Shown piece after piece: positions 27,212 through 36,525 of a stretch of 64,000 bases of DNA (its first letter is position 1; each line of letters opens with the position of its first letter). The DNA comes from Desulfovibrionales bacterium (GTDB lineage: Bacteria; Desulfobacterota; Desulfovibrionia; Desulfovibrionales; Desulfonatronaceae). A program made the translations under genes and the position numbers. The notes beneath the pieces are model-generated. The model was not told where the DNA came from, did not search any database, and was given only the letters and a program-made list of their open reading frames with translations. Where the stretch lies: contig REDL01000069.1 of the NCBI GenBank assembly GCA_007693505.1, forward strand, positions 27,511-91,510, in the 5' to 3' direction.

Positions 27212-29161
27212 ATGAACAACGTTACCAAACGGCTCCACAAACAGGTCGCTCTTCTCTGCCTATGTTGCGCACTCTGTTTTTTCCCTTCACTTGCAGGAGC
27301 CGCAAGCCCGTCAGAACCTCCCAATGTTGCGCTTACTATCGGTAACGGCAATGATATTGTCATTCTATCCATCTCCAGTGAACCGGAGCAGGTCCATTCC
27401 TTCACGCTATCCTCCCCTGACCGGTACGTCCTGGACCTCTACCCGGCTACCTTGCAAAAAAAAGGTCTCCTGAGTCTGGACTCGCCACACCCCGGTATCC
27501 GAGGCATCCGCGCGGCTCGGCATACTTCGCAAACCGTACGTGTTGTCCTGGATCTTCATCAGCCTGAGGACTTCCTGACGCTTGCGAAGCCGCAAACATG
27601 CGAGAAGAGTACTTATGATATTGTCATCATGTATTCTCCGCAAAAAACTGATGAGCCATCACCTTCAAAACAGGCCCTGAACTCGACTTCCCTGCAACCG
27701 ACTGCAGTATCCCGTGGTCCTGCAACAGCCACCTCCGAGCCACAACCGGCCTCCTCTCAGTCCGAGCCCTCTATACTGCTTTTCTCCGCAGACCCCACTA
27801 CACACATCGCCGCCTCCGAAACAAAGCCATCGTTGCTTCCGGATTCCTTGGAACTCGGCGGTTTTGTTGAGTTGAAAGCAGCCTTGAACACCCGGCGGGC
27901 AAACTCTTCCCAAATCCCACAAACCTTTCGCAACCGGATCAGGCTGGAAGGCAAATGGTCACCTGGGGCCACACCGGAAGACATGTTTCAGCAGGTAGGT
28001 GATCACGACGTTTTCCTCCTGGCCTCAGTGCAATCCGACTACCTCCGGTTCAAATCAAACCAGACAACCAGCGATTCGGATCTGGAGCTTTTTGAGGCCT
28101 ATATGCATTGGTCCAGGAATCCCTGGGAAGTTCGACTTGGTCGCCAACGCATCCGCTGGGGCAAAACAGATGAAGTCAGCCCAGTTGACAACCTCAACCC
28201 AGAGGACCTTCGAGAATTTCTTTTACCAGACCGTGAGGATCGCAAAATTCCCAATTGGATGGCCAGGGTACGCTATTTTTCTGAAAAAATGACTCTTGAA
28301 GGTGTCTTCATACCTTTTTTTGAGCCTTCACGATTTGCCTACTTCGGGACGGACTGGTCCCTACTCCAAGGAATCGAGGATCTGGTCACGGCTCCAACAC
28401 CCGCAGTCTCTCCTCACCCCTTGTATCAGCAGCCTGCAGTTCTGGAGCAAACACCACATCGGCGCTTCACAAATGGAGACTGGGGGCTGAGAGTTTCCAA
28501 GACACGAGGAAACATGGATATGGCCGCAAGCTATCTCTATGCCTGGCAAAAGCTTCCACATATCCAGGGATTCACCCCGGATGCCATGGAGATATTTGAA
28601 AGAAATGGTGTCCTTAGCCAGTCCTCGTCTTTTCAGGCATGGAACCATCCAGCCGCACTCGCAGCCACCTTTCGCCGGATAAACATTGTTGGTCTGGAGC
28701 TCGAGACAACGCTGGCTCAATTTGGTCTGCGTGGCGAAGCAGCCTATTTTGACCGGAAGACCCTGCATACCATCAATCTGGACTCCACCGAAAAACCAGT
28801 TCTGCAATATGTTCTTGGGGTGGATTACCTCAGTGCGAATGAGTGGTACCTCAATATCCAATTCGGTCATCAGGTCATATTTCAACATGACCAGGACCTG
28901 CTTTTTTGGGAAAAAAATGATTTTTCCGTGAACGGGGAAATCAGTCGGGCTTTTTGGCGGGGCAACTTTGAGACGGTCTTCCGGTACCACTATAACCTGG
29001 TGGACGATGCATACCTGCTTCGCCCTTTCATTGTGGTCCGTCCGGATGGCAACTGGGAATTTACTCTTGGAGCAGATCTGGTTGAAGGGCCAAAATCATC
29101 AATTCTGGGTAGATTTCGGGATAATGACCGTTTTTATGTCAATATCAAGTACATATTCTGA
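27212..29161 (+). CDS. AMIN-domain outer-membrane beta-barrel protein (DUF1302-like)
   Basis: The 649-residue protein begins with a signal peptide (MNNVTKRLHKQ then hydrophobic core, cleavage near AGA-AS). An AMIN-like domain (about 30-145: VHSFTLSSPDRYVLDLYP, GIRGIRAARHTSQTVRVVLDL) would bind peptidoglycan or another envelope polymer. A Ser/Pro/Thr-rich linker (145-205) leads to a C-terminal barrel (about 210-649) with RNRIRLEGKW, WEVRLGRQRIRWGKTDEVSPVDNLNPEDLREFLLPDR and a final Phe (VNIKYIF), which is the outer-membrane insertion signal. The RxRWG and PEDLR segments resemble DUF1302-type barrels found next to MMPL exporters. It is probably the outer-membrane exit of this cluster. The start was set by the signal peptide; a longer frame upstream has none. 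Confidence 0.75.
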   Translation: MNNVTKRLHKQVALLCLCCALCFFPSLAGAASPSEPPNVALTIGNGNDIVILSISSEPEQVHSFTLSSPDRYVLDLYPATLQKKGLLSLDSPHPGIRGIRAARHTSQTVRVVLDLHQPEDFLTLAKPQTCEKSTYDIVIMYSPQKTDEPSPSKQALNSTSLQPTAVSRGPATATSEPQPASSQSEPSILLFSADPTTHIAASETKPSLLPDSLELGGFVELKAALNTRRANSSQIPQTFRNRIRLEGKWSPGATPEDMFQQVGDHDVFLLASVQSDYLRFKSNQTTSDSDLELFEAYMHWSRNPWEVRLGRQRIRWGKTDEVSPVDNLNPEDLREFLLPDREDRKIPNWMARVRYFSEKMTLEGVFIPFFEPSRFAYFGTDWSLLQGIEDLVTAPTPAVSPHPLYQQPAVLEQTPHRRFTNGDWGLRVSKTRGNMDMAASYLYAWQKLPHIQGFTPDAMEIFERNGVLSQSSSFQAWNHPAALAATFRRINIVGLELETTLAQFGLRGEAAYFDRKTLHTINLDSTEKPVLQYVLGVDYLSANEWYLNIQFGHQVIFQHDQDLLFWEKNDFSVNGEISRAFWRGNFETVFRYHYNLVDDAYLLRPFIVVRPDGNWEFTLGADLVEGPKSSILGRFRDNDRFYVNIKYIF

Positions 29162-29280
29162 CGATATTTAGGATATGAACAATTATACATCTAACCAGCC
29201 AGATGTTGGCTTGACATAATCATGCCTTTGAATATCGAAGTGCATCGCGCAGTCATAAGTCTGATTGAAATGGAGGAAAT

Positions 29281-30150
29281 ATGCCCTTAGCCCAAAAGCG
29301 CTGGTTGCGATTCCCGGATGCGGAACCAATGAGCACGCCGGACTACCCTTCTTTTTGTGATATTGACTATTCCTTTAAAATCGCATCCTCCCGCAAGGAA
29401 CTTTCCCAGGCCTTTCATCTCCTTTATCAGGAATACCGCAAGGCAGGTTACGTCACGACGAAGACAAGCAAAACTCTTTTCACCAAATACCATCTTCTTC
29501 CGGAGTCGACTGTTTTTATCGCAAAGAAAGAAAACAGAATTTTTTCTACAGCGACTATCGTCTATGACTCCCCGGAAACCGGACTTCCAATGGATTGCCT
29601 GTATGCTGAAGAGCTTGCGAAACTTCGCGCTAACCAACGAAAAATTCTGGAAATCACCTCCCTTGCCTCAGAAAAATCGCTGACAGGATTCCATATCGCC
29701 ATGAATTTTACTCGATTGGTTTTTCTTTACAGCATATTTCAGGATGTCAACGATATCTGCATCATGGTCAACCCCCGCCACGTTGCCTATTATGCACGCT
29801 ACTTTCCGTTCACTGTTTTTGGGGAAGAAAAGTATTACTCCAAGGTGGATGCGTTAGCCGTAGGGCTTCGAGTTGACGTTGACAGAGTACGCGATTTTTT
29901 TGAGCGATCCAGTTTGATATATACGATCGGACACCAATTCTTCACCTACTATCTTTCCGTTAAGATCGCTATAAACTACAATATCGTAGAGAGCATCTAC
30001 AGCCCGGACACCCCAACAAAGCCACCGAAGCTTTTTGATGCCCCAACGATCACCAGAATGCTTTCCAAAGAAAATCCCTGCTTTCTTGAAGACCTGTCGC
30101 CCCAGTTCAGAAAGCACCTTGCAACGTGCTATCCGGGCCTTGTTCTCTGA
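29281..30150 (+). CDS. FeeM-like N-acyl amino acid synthase/acyltransferase
   Basis: A 289-residue protein of the GNAT-like group that includes N-acyl amino acid synthase FeeM and LuxI. It shows an N-terminal LLYQEYRKAGYV, TVFIAKKENRIFSTATIVYDS, EITSLASEKSL, and CIMVNPRHVAYYARYFPF. In FeeM these parts form the acyl-carrier-protein and amino acid binding folds. No signal peptide or membrane segment, so it acts in the cytoplasm. It probably joins a fatty acyl group from an acyl-ACP to an amine. GGAGG lies upstream of ATG 29281. The second acyltransferase nearby, on the other strand, belongs to the exosortase-associated branch. Confidence 0.75.
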   Translation: MPLAQKRWLRFPDAEPMSTPDYPSFCDIDYSFKIASSRKELSQAFHLLYQEYRKAGYVTTKTSKTLFTKYHLLPESTVFIAKKENRIFSTATIVYDSPETGLPMDCLYAEELAKLRANQRKILEITSLASEKSLTGFHIAMNFTRLVFLYSIFQDVNDICIMVNPRHVAYYARYFPFTVFGEEKYYSKVDALAVGLRVDVDRVRDFFERSSLIYTIGHQFFTYYLSVKIAINYNIVESIYSPDTPTKPPKLFDAPTITRMLSKENPCFLEDLSPQFRKHLATCYPGLVL

Positions 30151-30164
30151 GGCACATTGTATGA

Positions 30165-30298
30165 GGTTACTGCAAAAAGTCCCTTTTCCTGCGAAAACGT
30201 GTGGTGTGATTTTGCTCAACACCTTGGAAAGACTGGATTCCGGCTTTCGCCGGAATGACGAATTTCAAGGTTTTGCGACTTTCTGCAGTAACATCATT
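30165..30298 (+). repeat. MITE-like repeat, family 3, copy a
   Basis: About 135 bases ending in inverted repeats (TTACTGCAAAAAGTC at the left, GACTTTCTGCAGTAA at the right), with an inner GGATTCCGGCTTTCGCCGGA hairpin. It is nearly identical to 31578-31712. Both are bordered by CAT(C/T)GTAT on each side. Confidence 0.85.
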
Positions 30299-30306
30299 GT
30301 ATACTG

Positions 30307-30468
30307 GGTGTTGAAAAATTTCTGTCCACAGTCCGTTCAAAAATCCAGGTTCACGGAGCAATCCGGCACTTACTGAAAAGCCTCGTACCGGAATGCGAGA
30401 AAACGCCTTTGACAAAAGTACGTGCTGGAAGAGCGACGCAGCAACTGGAAGATTTACAACGGACTGTT
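30307..30468 (+). repeat. MITE-like repeat, family 1, copy c
   Basis: Starts GTTGAAAAATTTCTGTCC then CAGTCCGTTCAAAAATCC; ends GCAACTGGAAGATTTACAAC followed by GGACTG. The right end touches the stop codon of the minus-strand acyltransferase at 30467. Confidence 0.75.
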
Positions 30469-31219
30469 ATGCTAAATCAAAATACTGATTCACATTTTCC
30501 GGCAGAAGATTCCGTTCGAGTCCCGCTGCATAAAATTTGAACAAGTCAGGCTTTTTTTCCATGAGATATGGTTCGACATCTCGCAGTATGCCCAGATATG
30601 GAATCCGTTCACCATGATATTGCACGGGTTCTCCAACCTGATGAAACAGCCATCCGAAACGTTTCAGGGCGTACCACAGGGCTTTTTCAACAATCATGTA
30701 CCAATGGCTGATTTCCCGACGTTTGGTCTCCTGATAGACCAGCCTGTACAAACCGAGGACAATGACGGGCCGTTTACGCTTGCTGGATGCTTCGGTTAGT
30801 GCTTCTTCGGATTCCAGCACCCCCCCTTCTTTCTTTAGCAAATAGGACTCAACCCCGTAGAACCCGTCTTCAAGTCGACGACGGTAGTCCTTGTCCACAG
30901 CCAGTCGCGATATTTCTGAGATTTTTTCACTTTGTGGTTTTTCACCAATAAATCCAAATGTTGCAGCATGCTCCATCGGAAACCCTCTGGGAGAACTCAT
31001 AATCATCCGAATGGTCCCGATGACCTGACCCTGCTCATTCAATGCCGCAAAGTGAATGGAGCAAGGATCAAATTCATCCATTTCCAGGCCTTCAGGGTGA
31101 TCCTCGGGCTTCTCAAATCCAAACTCTTCCACATAAACACGGTAACGCAAACGATAAATTGCCTCTTTCATTTCTTGCGTGTCCGCTCGCACAAAACGGA
31201 ACTGCCCAATGGAAAACAT
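30467..31219 (-). CDS. PEP-CTERM/exosortase-associated acyltransferase (LuxI/FeeM-like)
   Basis: The 250-residue protein resembles TIGR03694, an acyltransferase family that occurs with exosortase systems: FRFVRADTQEMKEAIYRLRYRVYVEEFGFE at the N-terminus, MDEFDPCSIHFAALNEQGQVIGTIRMI, and EISRLAVDKDYRRR. These are the LuxI-like Arg, Phe and Glu core positions. The C-terminal half has HWYMIVEKALWYALKRFGW. It probably acylates an amine from acyl-ACP or acyl-CoA; whether the product is a signal or an envelope lipid is unknown. The start at 31219 has GAGGGGGA upstream; a longer frame to 31423 has none. It is convergent with the FeeM-like gene and divergent from the E1-nitroreductase gene. Confidence 0.82.
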   Translation of the reverse strand: MFSIGQFRFVRADTQEMKEAIYRLRYRVYVEEFGFEKPEDHPEGLEMDEFDPCSIHFAALNEQGQVIGTIRMIMSSPRGFPMEHAATFGFIGEKPQSEKISEISRLAVDKDYRRRLEDGFYGVESYLLKKEGGVLESEEALTEASSKRKRPVIVLGLYRLVYQETKRREISHWYMIVEKALWYALKRFGWLFHQVGEPVQYHGERIPYLGILRDVEPYLMEKKPDLFKFYAAGLERNLLPENVNQYFDLA

Positions 31220-31835
31220 GTGACTCCCCCTCGTTAAAGGTTTTTCCTGGAAAAGAACGGGAAAAACAACTTGTTTCAAGATTGCATTTGCAACGACCTT
31301 ACAATTTTCTGAATACAGGGCAAAGATGTACTTGAATGTACTCATGCTGGAAAAAGTGGACGAGAAGGCCTGTCTAACAGCGTTTGCATACAGAAATGGA
31401 ATAGAAAGGGGGTTGGCAGACATACCGGACAGCGCTGGCCAGAATCCATCCCTGGAGCTTCCTGGAGCTTCCTGGGTATTTTTCTACTTCCCAGCTCAGA
31501 TGAATGCAAGAAAAAGCGATATTTTCACATATTGACCATCCATCTGGTCGAGAATCATGGCAGCACATACTCCATCGTATGAGGTCACTGCATAAAGTCC
31601 CTTTTCCTGCGAAAACGTGTGATGTGATTTTGCTCAACACCCTGGAAAGACTGGATTCCGGCTTTCGCCGGAATGACGAATTTCAAGGTTTTGCGACTTT
31701 CTGCAGTAACATCATCGTATGATCTCAATGCATAAATCATCGCTTGACCGCTTCCGCCATTCAGGCCAAAATTAAATCTTGATCCTGAGAGAATAAAATG
31801 TATCCCCTCATGCATTCGGAACTGGAAGGAAAATC
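31220..31835. other. Gene-free divergent spacer
   Basis: No gene supported; short open frames here have no recognisable protein. It contains two direct copies of CCTGGAGCTT (about 31450-31470) and a family-3 repeat (31578-31712), and must include the promoters of the divergent acyltransferase and E1-nitroreductase genes. Confidence 0.5.
31578..31712 (+). repeat. MITE-like repeat, family 3, copy b
   Basis: Differs from copy a (30165-30298) at only a few positions: TCACTGCATAAAGTC at the left end, GACTTTCTGCAGTAA at the right. The flanks CATCGTATGA occur on both sides, as a target duplication or extended terminal repeat. Confidence 0.85.
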
Positions 31836-33869
31836 ATGAACCAGCCACTCATCGCCGAGATCCTCGAGAAGTACAATCTGAATTCCGAAGATCAATATCA
31901 TCGTACTGCATTTTCCAGGAACGTCGGACTGCTGAGCCCTGGAGAGCTTGAGCGGTTGGCCAAGTCCACCGTGGCGATTGCCGGCATGGGCGGCGTGGGT
32001 GGAGTGCATCTGATCACCCTGGTTCGCAGCGGTGTTGGCCGGTTCCATTTGGCAGACTATGATTTATTTGAGCCGGTGAACATCAACCGCCAATACGGGG
32101 CCCGAGTTCCAGATTTCGGCCGTCCCAAGCTGGACGTGATGAGTGAGCAGGCCACGGCCATCAATCCCTTTGTGCACATTACGCCATTTGCACAAGGCGT
32201 TACCTCGGAAAACATGGATGCCTTTCTGGAGGGGGTAGACGTTGTTCTGGACGGCTTGGACTTTTTTCAGTTTACAGTCCGCCGGGAACTGTTCAACCGC
32301 GCCCGCGCCTTGGGCATTCCTGTGATCACGGCCGGCCCCCTGGGTTTCAGCTCCGCCTTGCTCGTCTTCACCGCACAGGGGATGGGCTTTGATCAATACT
32401 TTGATGTCCACGACGCCCTGCCCGAGGAGGAGAAGTACCTGCGCTTCGCCCTTGGTCTCGCGCCGCGGGCCACTCACCTGGCCTATATGGACACCTCTCG
32501 CGTGGATCTCAAATCAAAGAAAGGTCCGTCCCTGTACATTGCCTGCCAGATCTGCTCCGCCCTTGCGGCCGCGGAAGCTGTGCGGATCATCCTCGGCCGC
32601 CCTGGGCAAAAACCCGCACCGCACTTCTTTCAGGTTGACCCCTACACCCTGCAATGCCGCCGAGGCCAGCTCCGTGGCGGAAACCGCAACCCCGCCCAGC
32701 GTTTAAAGATCAAGGTGGCCAGAACCATGCTCATCGCGGCCACATCCGGCCCCACCGGACACCCGCCCACGGCCCCGGCATCGCCGGAAGGTCCGGGCCC
32801 GTTGCCGGAAGATGTGCTCGCGTACATTATCCGGGCCGGCATCCAGGCTCCCTCTGGAGACAATGCCCAGCCTTGGCGCTTCAGTGTCAGGGATGACACC
32901 ATATCCCTGTTCCTCAACCCTGCCGCGGATACCTCGTTTTTCAACGTCAACCAATACGCCTCCATCATTGCCTGTGGCGCAGCCCTGGAAAACATGCGCC
33001 TGGCCGCTACCCGGTTTGGTCTGACCGCCAAGACCATGCTTGTCCCGGACCCTGTCCAACCAACCCTCATGGGGCGATTGCCCCTGGAACAGGTTCAATG
33101 CCCGCCCGATCCCTTGGAAGAGCATGTCTGGTGGCGATGCACCAATCGCAAACCTCTCCAGAAACACCCCCTGCCGCAATGGATGATCAGCCGTTTGCAG
33201 AGGGAGACATCCCTATTCTCCGGCACTCACCTGCATCTGCTTACGGAGCGAAAGCAACTCCGAAAGCTGGCCAAAATTGTATTCCGGGCCGACCGAATCC
33301 GCTCCGAACACCGCGACCTGCACGAGCACTTCATGAGCATGGTCCGCTTCACTCCGGAAGAGGCGGAGACCGACCGTACCGGATTGCCCCTGAAAAATCT
33401 GGAAGCAGGCCTGCAGGGCGAGCTGTTTCTGAAAATGACCCGGCCCTGGTCCGTAATGAAGGTGTTCAACGCCCTGGGCATGAGCCGCATGGTGGCTTCC
33501 TACGCGGCCCAGGGCATCCTGAACAGCGGAGCCGCCGGATTGATTTCGGTTGATGGGCGGGAAACCGCTGATTTCCTGCGTGGCGGCCAGGCCCTGCAAC
33601 GCATCTGGCTGGTGCTGGACTACCTGGGTCTGCGCATGCAGCCCATGACCGCCATCACCCTGTTCCGCCTTCGGGTCCGCGATGCCCAGGGTCAGGGATT
33701 CTCCCCCGGCCATGCCGCGCTCCTGGAGAAGCTCTGGGGCGATTACCAGGCCCTGTTCCCGGCACTGAACCTCGACAGCCACAGCGAGATCATGCTCTTC
33801 CGCATGGGCTATGGGCCGGCGATCCGGCACCGGACCTGGCGGCAGGACGAGGAACACCTCAGGGCCTGA
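31836..33869 (+). CDS. E1-like (ThiF/MoeB) domain fused to nitroreductase-like domain
   Basis: A 677-residue two-domain protein. Residues about 20-300 form an E1-like adenylyltransferase: nucleotide-binding AGMGGVGGVHLITLVRSG (G50-x-G-G-x-G), acidic Asp in LADYDLFEPVNINRQYG with the conserved Arg85, and VVLDGLDFFQFTVRRELF. No C-x-x-C zinc pair is obvious. Residues about 325-640 resemble FMN-dependent nitroreductases (VLAYIIRAGIQAPSGDNAQPWRF, NVNQYASIIACGAALENM, WWRCTNRKPL, LISVDGRETADFLRGGQALQRIWL). E1 and FMN oxidase activities together are known in peptide-modifying pathways, but no YcaO or precursor peptide was seen. The MMPL exporter follows 90 bases later on the same strand. The substrate is unknown. 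Confidence 0.85.
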   Translation: MNQPLIAEILEKYNLNSEDQYHRTAFSRNVGLLSPGELERLAKSTVAIAGMGGVGGVHLITLVRSGVGRFHLADYDLFEPVNINRQYGARVPDFGRPKLDVMSEQATAINPFVHITPFAQGVTSENMDAFLEGVDVVLDGLDFFQFTVRRELFNRARALGIPVITAGPLGFSSALLVFTAQGMGFDQYFDVHDALPEEEKYLRFALGLAPRATHLAYMDTSRVDLKSKKGPSLYIACQICSALAAAEAVRIILGRPGQKPAPHFFQVDPYTLQCRRGQLRGGNRNPAQRLKIKVARTMLIAATSGPTGHPPTAPASPEGPGPLPEDVLAYIIRAGIQAPSGDNAQPWRFSVRDDTISLFLNPAADTSFFNVNQYASIIACGAALENMRLAATRFGLTAKTMLVPDPVQPTLMGRLPLEQVQCPPDPLEEHVWWRCTNRKPLQKHPLPQWMISRLQRETSLFSGTHLHLLTERKQLRKLAKIVFRADRIRSEHRDLHEHFMSMVRFTPEEAETDRTGLPLKNLEAGLQGELFLKMTRPWSVMKVFNALGMSRMVASYAAQGILNSGAAGLISVDGRETADFLRGGQALQRIWLVLDYLGLRMQPMTAITLFRLRVRDAQGQGFSPGHAALLEKLWGDYQALFPALNLDSHSEIMLFRMGYGPAIRHRTWRQDEEHLRA

Positions 33870-33959
33870 CAGTTGCGATGGCGGCGGTAAGAGTCTCCCC
33901 TGAACGACAACGTTCACAGCTCTGTCACGCCTGATCTGGAGCAATAAAAAATAGTCCCC

Positions 33960-36266
33960 ATGCCCACCAGAGCCCAACGACTTTCGAAACTGCTCGTCAG
34001 CCACCCCGTGGCCAGCCTGGTCCTGGCCCTCCTGCTGGCGCTGCCGCTGATGGCCCATGCCCCGTTGATCCGTACCGTGGACAATGTGGACTATTTTGCC
34101 CTGGATGATGATCCGGACGCCGACTACTATGAGGAAATCAGACGTATTTTCGGCAATGACGAGTTTTTCGTCATTGCCTTCGAGAGCCAGGATATTTTTA
34201 CTGCCCCGAACCTTTCCGTCCTGGCGGCCATAACCAGCGAACTGGAACGGCTCCCAGGTGTTCGGGACGTTCAGAGCCTGGCCAATGTGGACTACATTGA
34301 CGGGTCGGACGGCTATTTCGAGGTCCGTCCGTTTCTGGAATCCATCCCCAGCACCCCCCAGGAGCTCCAGCAGTTGCGGCGGCAGGCCATGGCCAAGCCG
34401 ATATACCGCGCCAACCTGATTTCCGATGACGCTCAAACCGCGGCCATTGTCGTTTTTCCCCTGGACCAGCCCGATGACAGCGGATTCAGAAAAAATCTGC
34501 TACTGCAGACCCGGCAAATTCTGGAACAGCACCGCGGTGACGTGGAACGCTTCGCCCTCGCCGGCTGGACCATCACCAATTACGATCTCAGCAGATACAT
34601 GAAGGCGGACATGTTCAGCTTCATCCCCCTCTCCTACCTGCTGATTATCACCATTCCCTGGATCTTTTTCCGAAATACCCGCCTCACGCTGATCGGATTG
34701 GCCGGAATTACCGCCTGCGTCGGTTCCACCATGGGGTTGATGGCCTTTTCTGGAATCACCTTGAACAACGTTACCATTATCGTGCCCCCCCTGGTCATGG
34801 CCCTGGCCCTGGCGGACAGCGTGCACATTTTTTCGCTTCTGACCAGGTCAACGCTTGAACGTGCCCAAACCGGCCCGCGAGCCCTGGCCGATGTTTTGGC
34901 CAGAGTCATCGTTCCCAGTTTCCTGACCTCCGTGACCACAGCGGTCGGCTTTCTTTCGTTGTCCGTGAGTACCATTGAACCCATTCGCGAATTTGCATTC
35001 ATGGCCTCGGCGGGGATGGTCTTCAAATTCTTGCTGACATTTTTCCTTTTGCCGCCACTGATTCTCCTGTGTGACCCGGCAAAAATTTACACCCGGCAAA
35101 CGCAGACACTCCGGATCACCTCTCTGCTCAACTGGCTTTGGCGGCTCATTTCCAGACACTCCAAGGTGATCATCTGTCTCTTTTTCCTGGTGATCGGGGG
35201 CAGCATTTGGTCGGCAACCCGAATTCCCGTGGAAACCAACCTCCTGGAATTCTTCAAAAGCGGCAGCCCGATTCGGCAGGACCTGGCTTTCGTGGAGTCC
35301 CGGCTCGGAGGAGTTGGCAGCCTGGACATCTCCCTGCGGGCTGATGAGCCGGATGCGTTTCTGGAGCCCAAAAATCTGCGCATCATCGAAGCCATCCAGC
35401 AGTTCATCGACGCCAGGCCGGCCGTAGACAGGACCATGTCTTTCAACGATTTCCTGAAGGACATGAACCAGTCTTTCCATGACGGGCTCCCCGGCTTCCA
35501 CACCCTGCCCCAAAGCCGTGAACTGACTGCCCAGTATCTCCTGCTCTATGATTCCGACGATATCGCCGACTTCATTACCCCGAGCCATGATCATGCCCGC
35601 ATCACGGTGCGCATCTCCGAGCACAGCTCCGCGGGGCAGGCCGCACTGGTAGAGGAAATCCGCTCCTTCATCAGCAATCTCGATGACCACCCACTGCACA
35701 TCCGGGTCACCGGGCAGGCCATGCACAACGTGAACACCATCGAGGCCCTTGTCCGGGGGCAAGTCACCAGTATCGCCCTGGCCACGGGAGTCATCGGCCT
35801 GATCATGATCCTCGGCCTGCGCTCCCTGTCCATGGGGCTGATCAGTTTTCTGCCGAATTTGTTTCCAATCGTGTTGAATTTCGGGATTATGGGTCTATTC
35901 GCCATCCCCCTGAACACAGCTACCGCGCTGATCGCCGTGGTCGCCCTGGGAATCGCCGTGGACGACACCATTCACTTCCTGACCACGTATGCCGCGAAAC
36001 GCAACGCCGGGCAGGATGTCGCAACCTCCCTGGAGCGGACCCTTCAGGACAAGGGTCCGGCCTTGATCATCACATCCCTGGTGCTTTGCGCCGGTTTCAG
36101 CATCATGCTTTTCAGCAACTTCATCCCCACCACCCAATTCGGGATTCTCACCGCGGTGATCATGCTCACCGCCTTGGTCGGGGACCTTCTTCTGTTACCG
36201 GCCGTCTTGCTGGGAATCAGCAAAACCCGGTTGCTGGGGCCTCGCCTCCAAAAGATCCACTCCTGA
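33960..36266 (+). CDS. RND/MMPL family transporter
   Basis: The 768-residue inner-membrane protein has the MMPL layout: one N-terminal membrane segment (about 15-35), a periplasmic loop (35-215), a bundle of membrane helices (about 220-390), then the same repeated: helix near 400-420, second loop (425-600), helices (about 605-760). DDPDADYYEEIRRIFGNDEF in loop 1 and ALALADSVHIFS and GIAVDDTIHFL in the helix bundles are family landmarks; the Asp residues there are proton-relay candidates. Such proteins export lipids or lipid-linked molecules (HpnN, MmpL), often with a LolA-like periplasmic partner as at 25886. The preceding E1-nitroreductase gene is probably in the same operon. Confidence 0.88.
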   Translation: MPTRAQRLSKLLVSHPVASLVLALLLALPLMAHAPLIRTVDNVDYFALDDDPDADYYEEIRRIFGNDEFFVIAFESQDIFTAPNLSVLAAITSELERLPGVRDVQSLANVDYIDGSDGYFEVRPFLESIPSTPQELQQLRRQAMAKPIYRANLISDDAQTAAIVVFPLDQPDDSGFRKNLLLQTRQILEQHRGDVERFALAGWTITNYDLSRYMKADMFSFIPLSYLLIITIPWIFFRNTRLTLIGLAGITACVGSTMGLMAFSGITLNNVTIIVPPLVMALALADSVHIFSLLTRSTLERAQTGPRALADVLARVIVPSFLTSVTTAVGFLSLSVSTIEPIREFAFMASAGMVFKFLLTFFLLPPLILLCDPAKIYTRQTQTLRITSLLNWLWRLISRHSKVIICLFFLVIGGSIWSATRIPVETNLLEFFKSGSPIRQDLAFVESRLGGVGSLDISLRADEPDAFLEPKNLRIIEAIQQFIDARPAVDRTMSFNDFLKDMNQSFHDGLPGFHTLPQSRELTAQYLLLYDSDDIADFITPSHDHARITVRISEHSSAGQAALVEEIRSFISNLDDHPLHIRVTGQAMHNVNTIEALVRGQVTSIALATGVIGLIMILGLRSLSMGLISFLPNLFPIVLNFGIMGLFAIPLNTATALIAVVALGIAVDDTIHFLTTYAAKRNAGQDVATSLERTLQDKGPALIITSLVLCAGFSIMLFSNFIPTTQFGILTAVIMLTALVGDLLLLPAVLLGISKTRLLGPRLQKIHS

Positions 36267-36338
36267 TTCGGTGGATTTCGCGGGTTGAGCTGACGAACTT
36301 TGAAACAAAATCCGGAGAGATGGTTCAGTTGCGTCTCG

Positions 36339-36398
36339 GTCCACGTGCACGTTCACGTGGACGTGGACGTGGACGCTCACGTGGACTTACACGTGGAC
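36339..36398. repeat. Hexamer array (GTGGAC type)
   Basis: Ten phased 6-base units, mostly GTGGAC with GTCCAC, GTGCAC and GTTCAC variants at the left end. The first unit is the reverse complement of the main unit. It lies between the convergent MMPL and methyltransferase genes. Confidence 0.85.
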
Positions 36399-36525
36399 GA
36401 AGATAGTCAATGGCAGCTACACGAACCCTACCAATCACGCCACCGTGACGGGACAAAGAAGGTACGTTCAATCGCTGATTAGTCCATTTTTCCAAGCGGC
36501 AATCCGCCGTTATGACCTGTACGGA

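Noticed and set aside
31326..31535. Small gene of 69 codons between the divergent acyltransferase and E1 genes
   Set aside because: No ribosome-binding site, no recognisable protein, and it overlaps the leader of the acyltransferase gene and short direct repeats.
31836..33869. Thiazole/oxazole-modified peptide pathway from the E1-nitroreductase fusion
   Set aside because: There is no YcaO cyclodehydratase and no precursor-peptide-like small gene nearby. The E1 and FMN domains alone do not support it.
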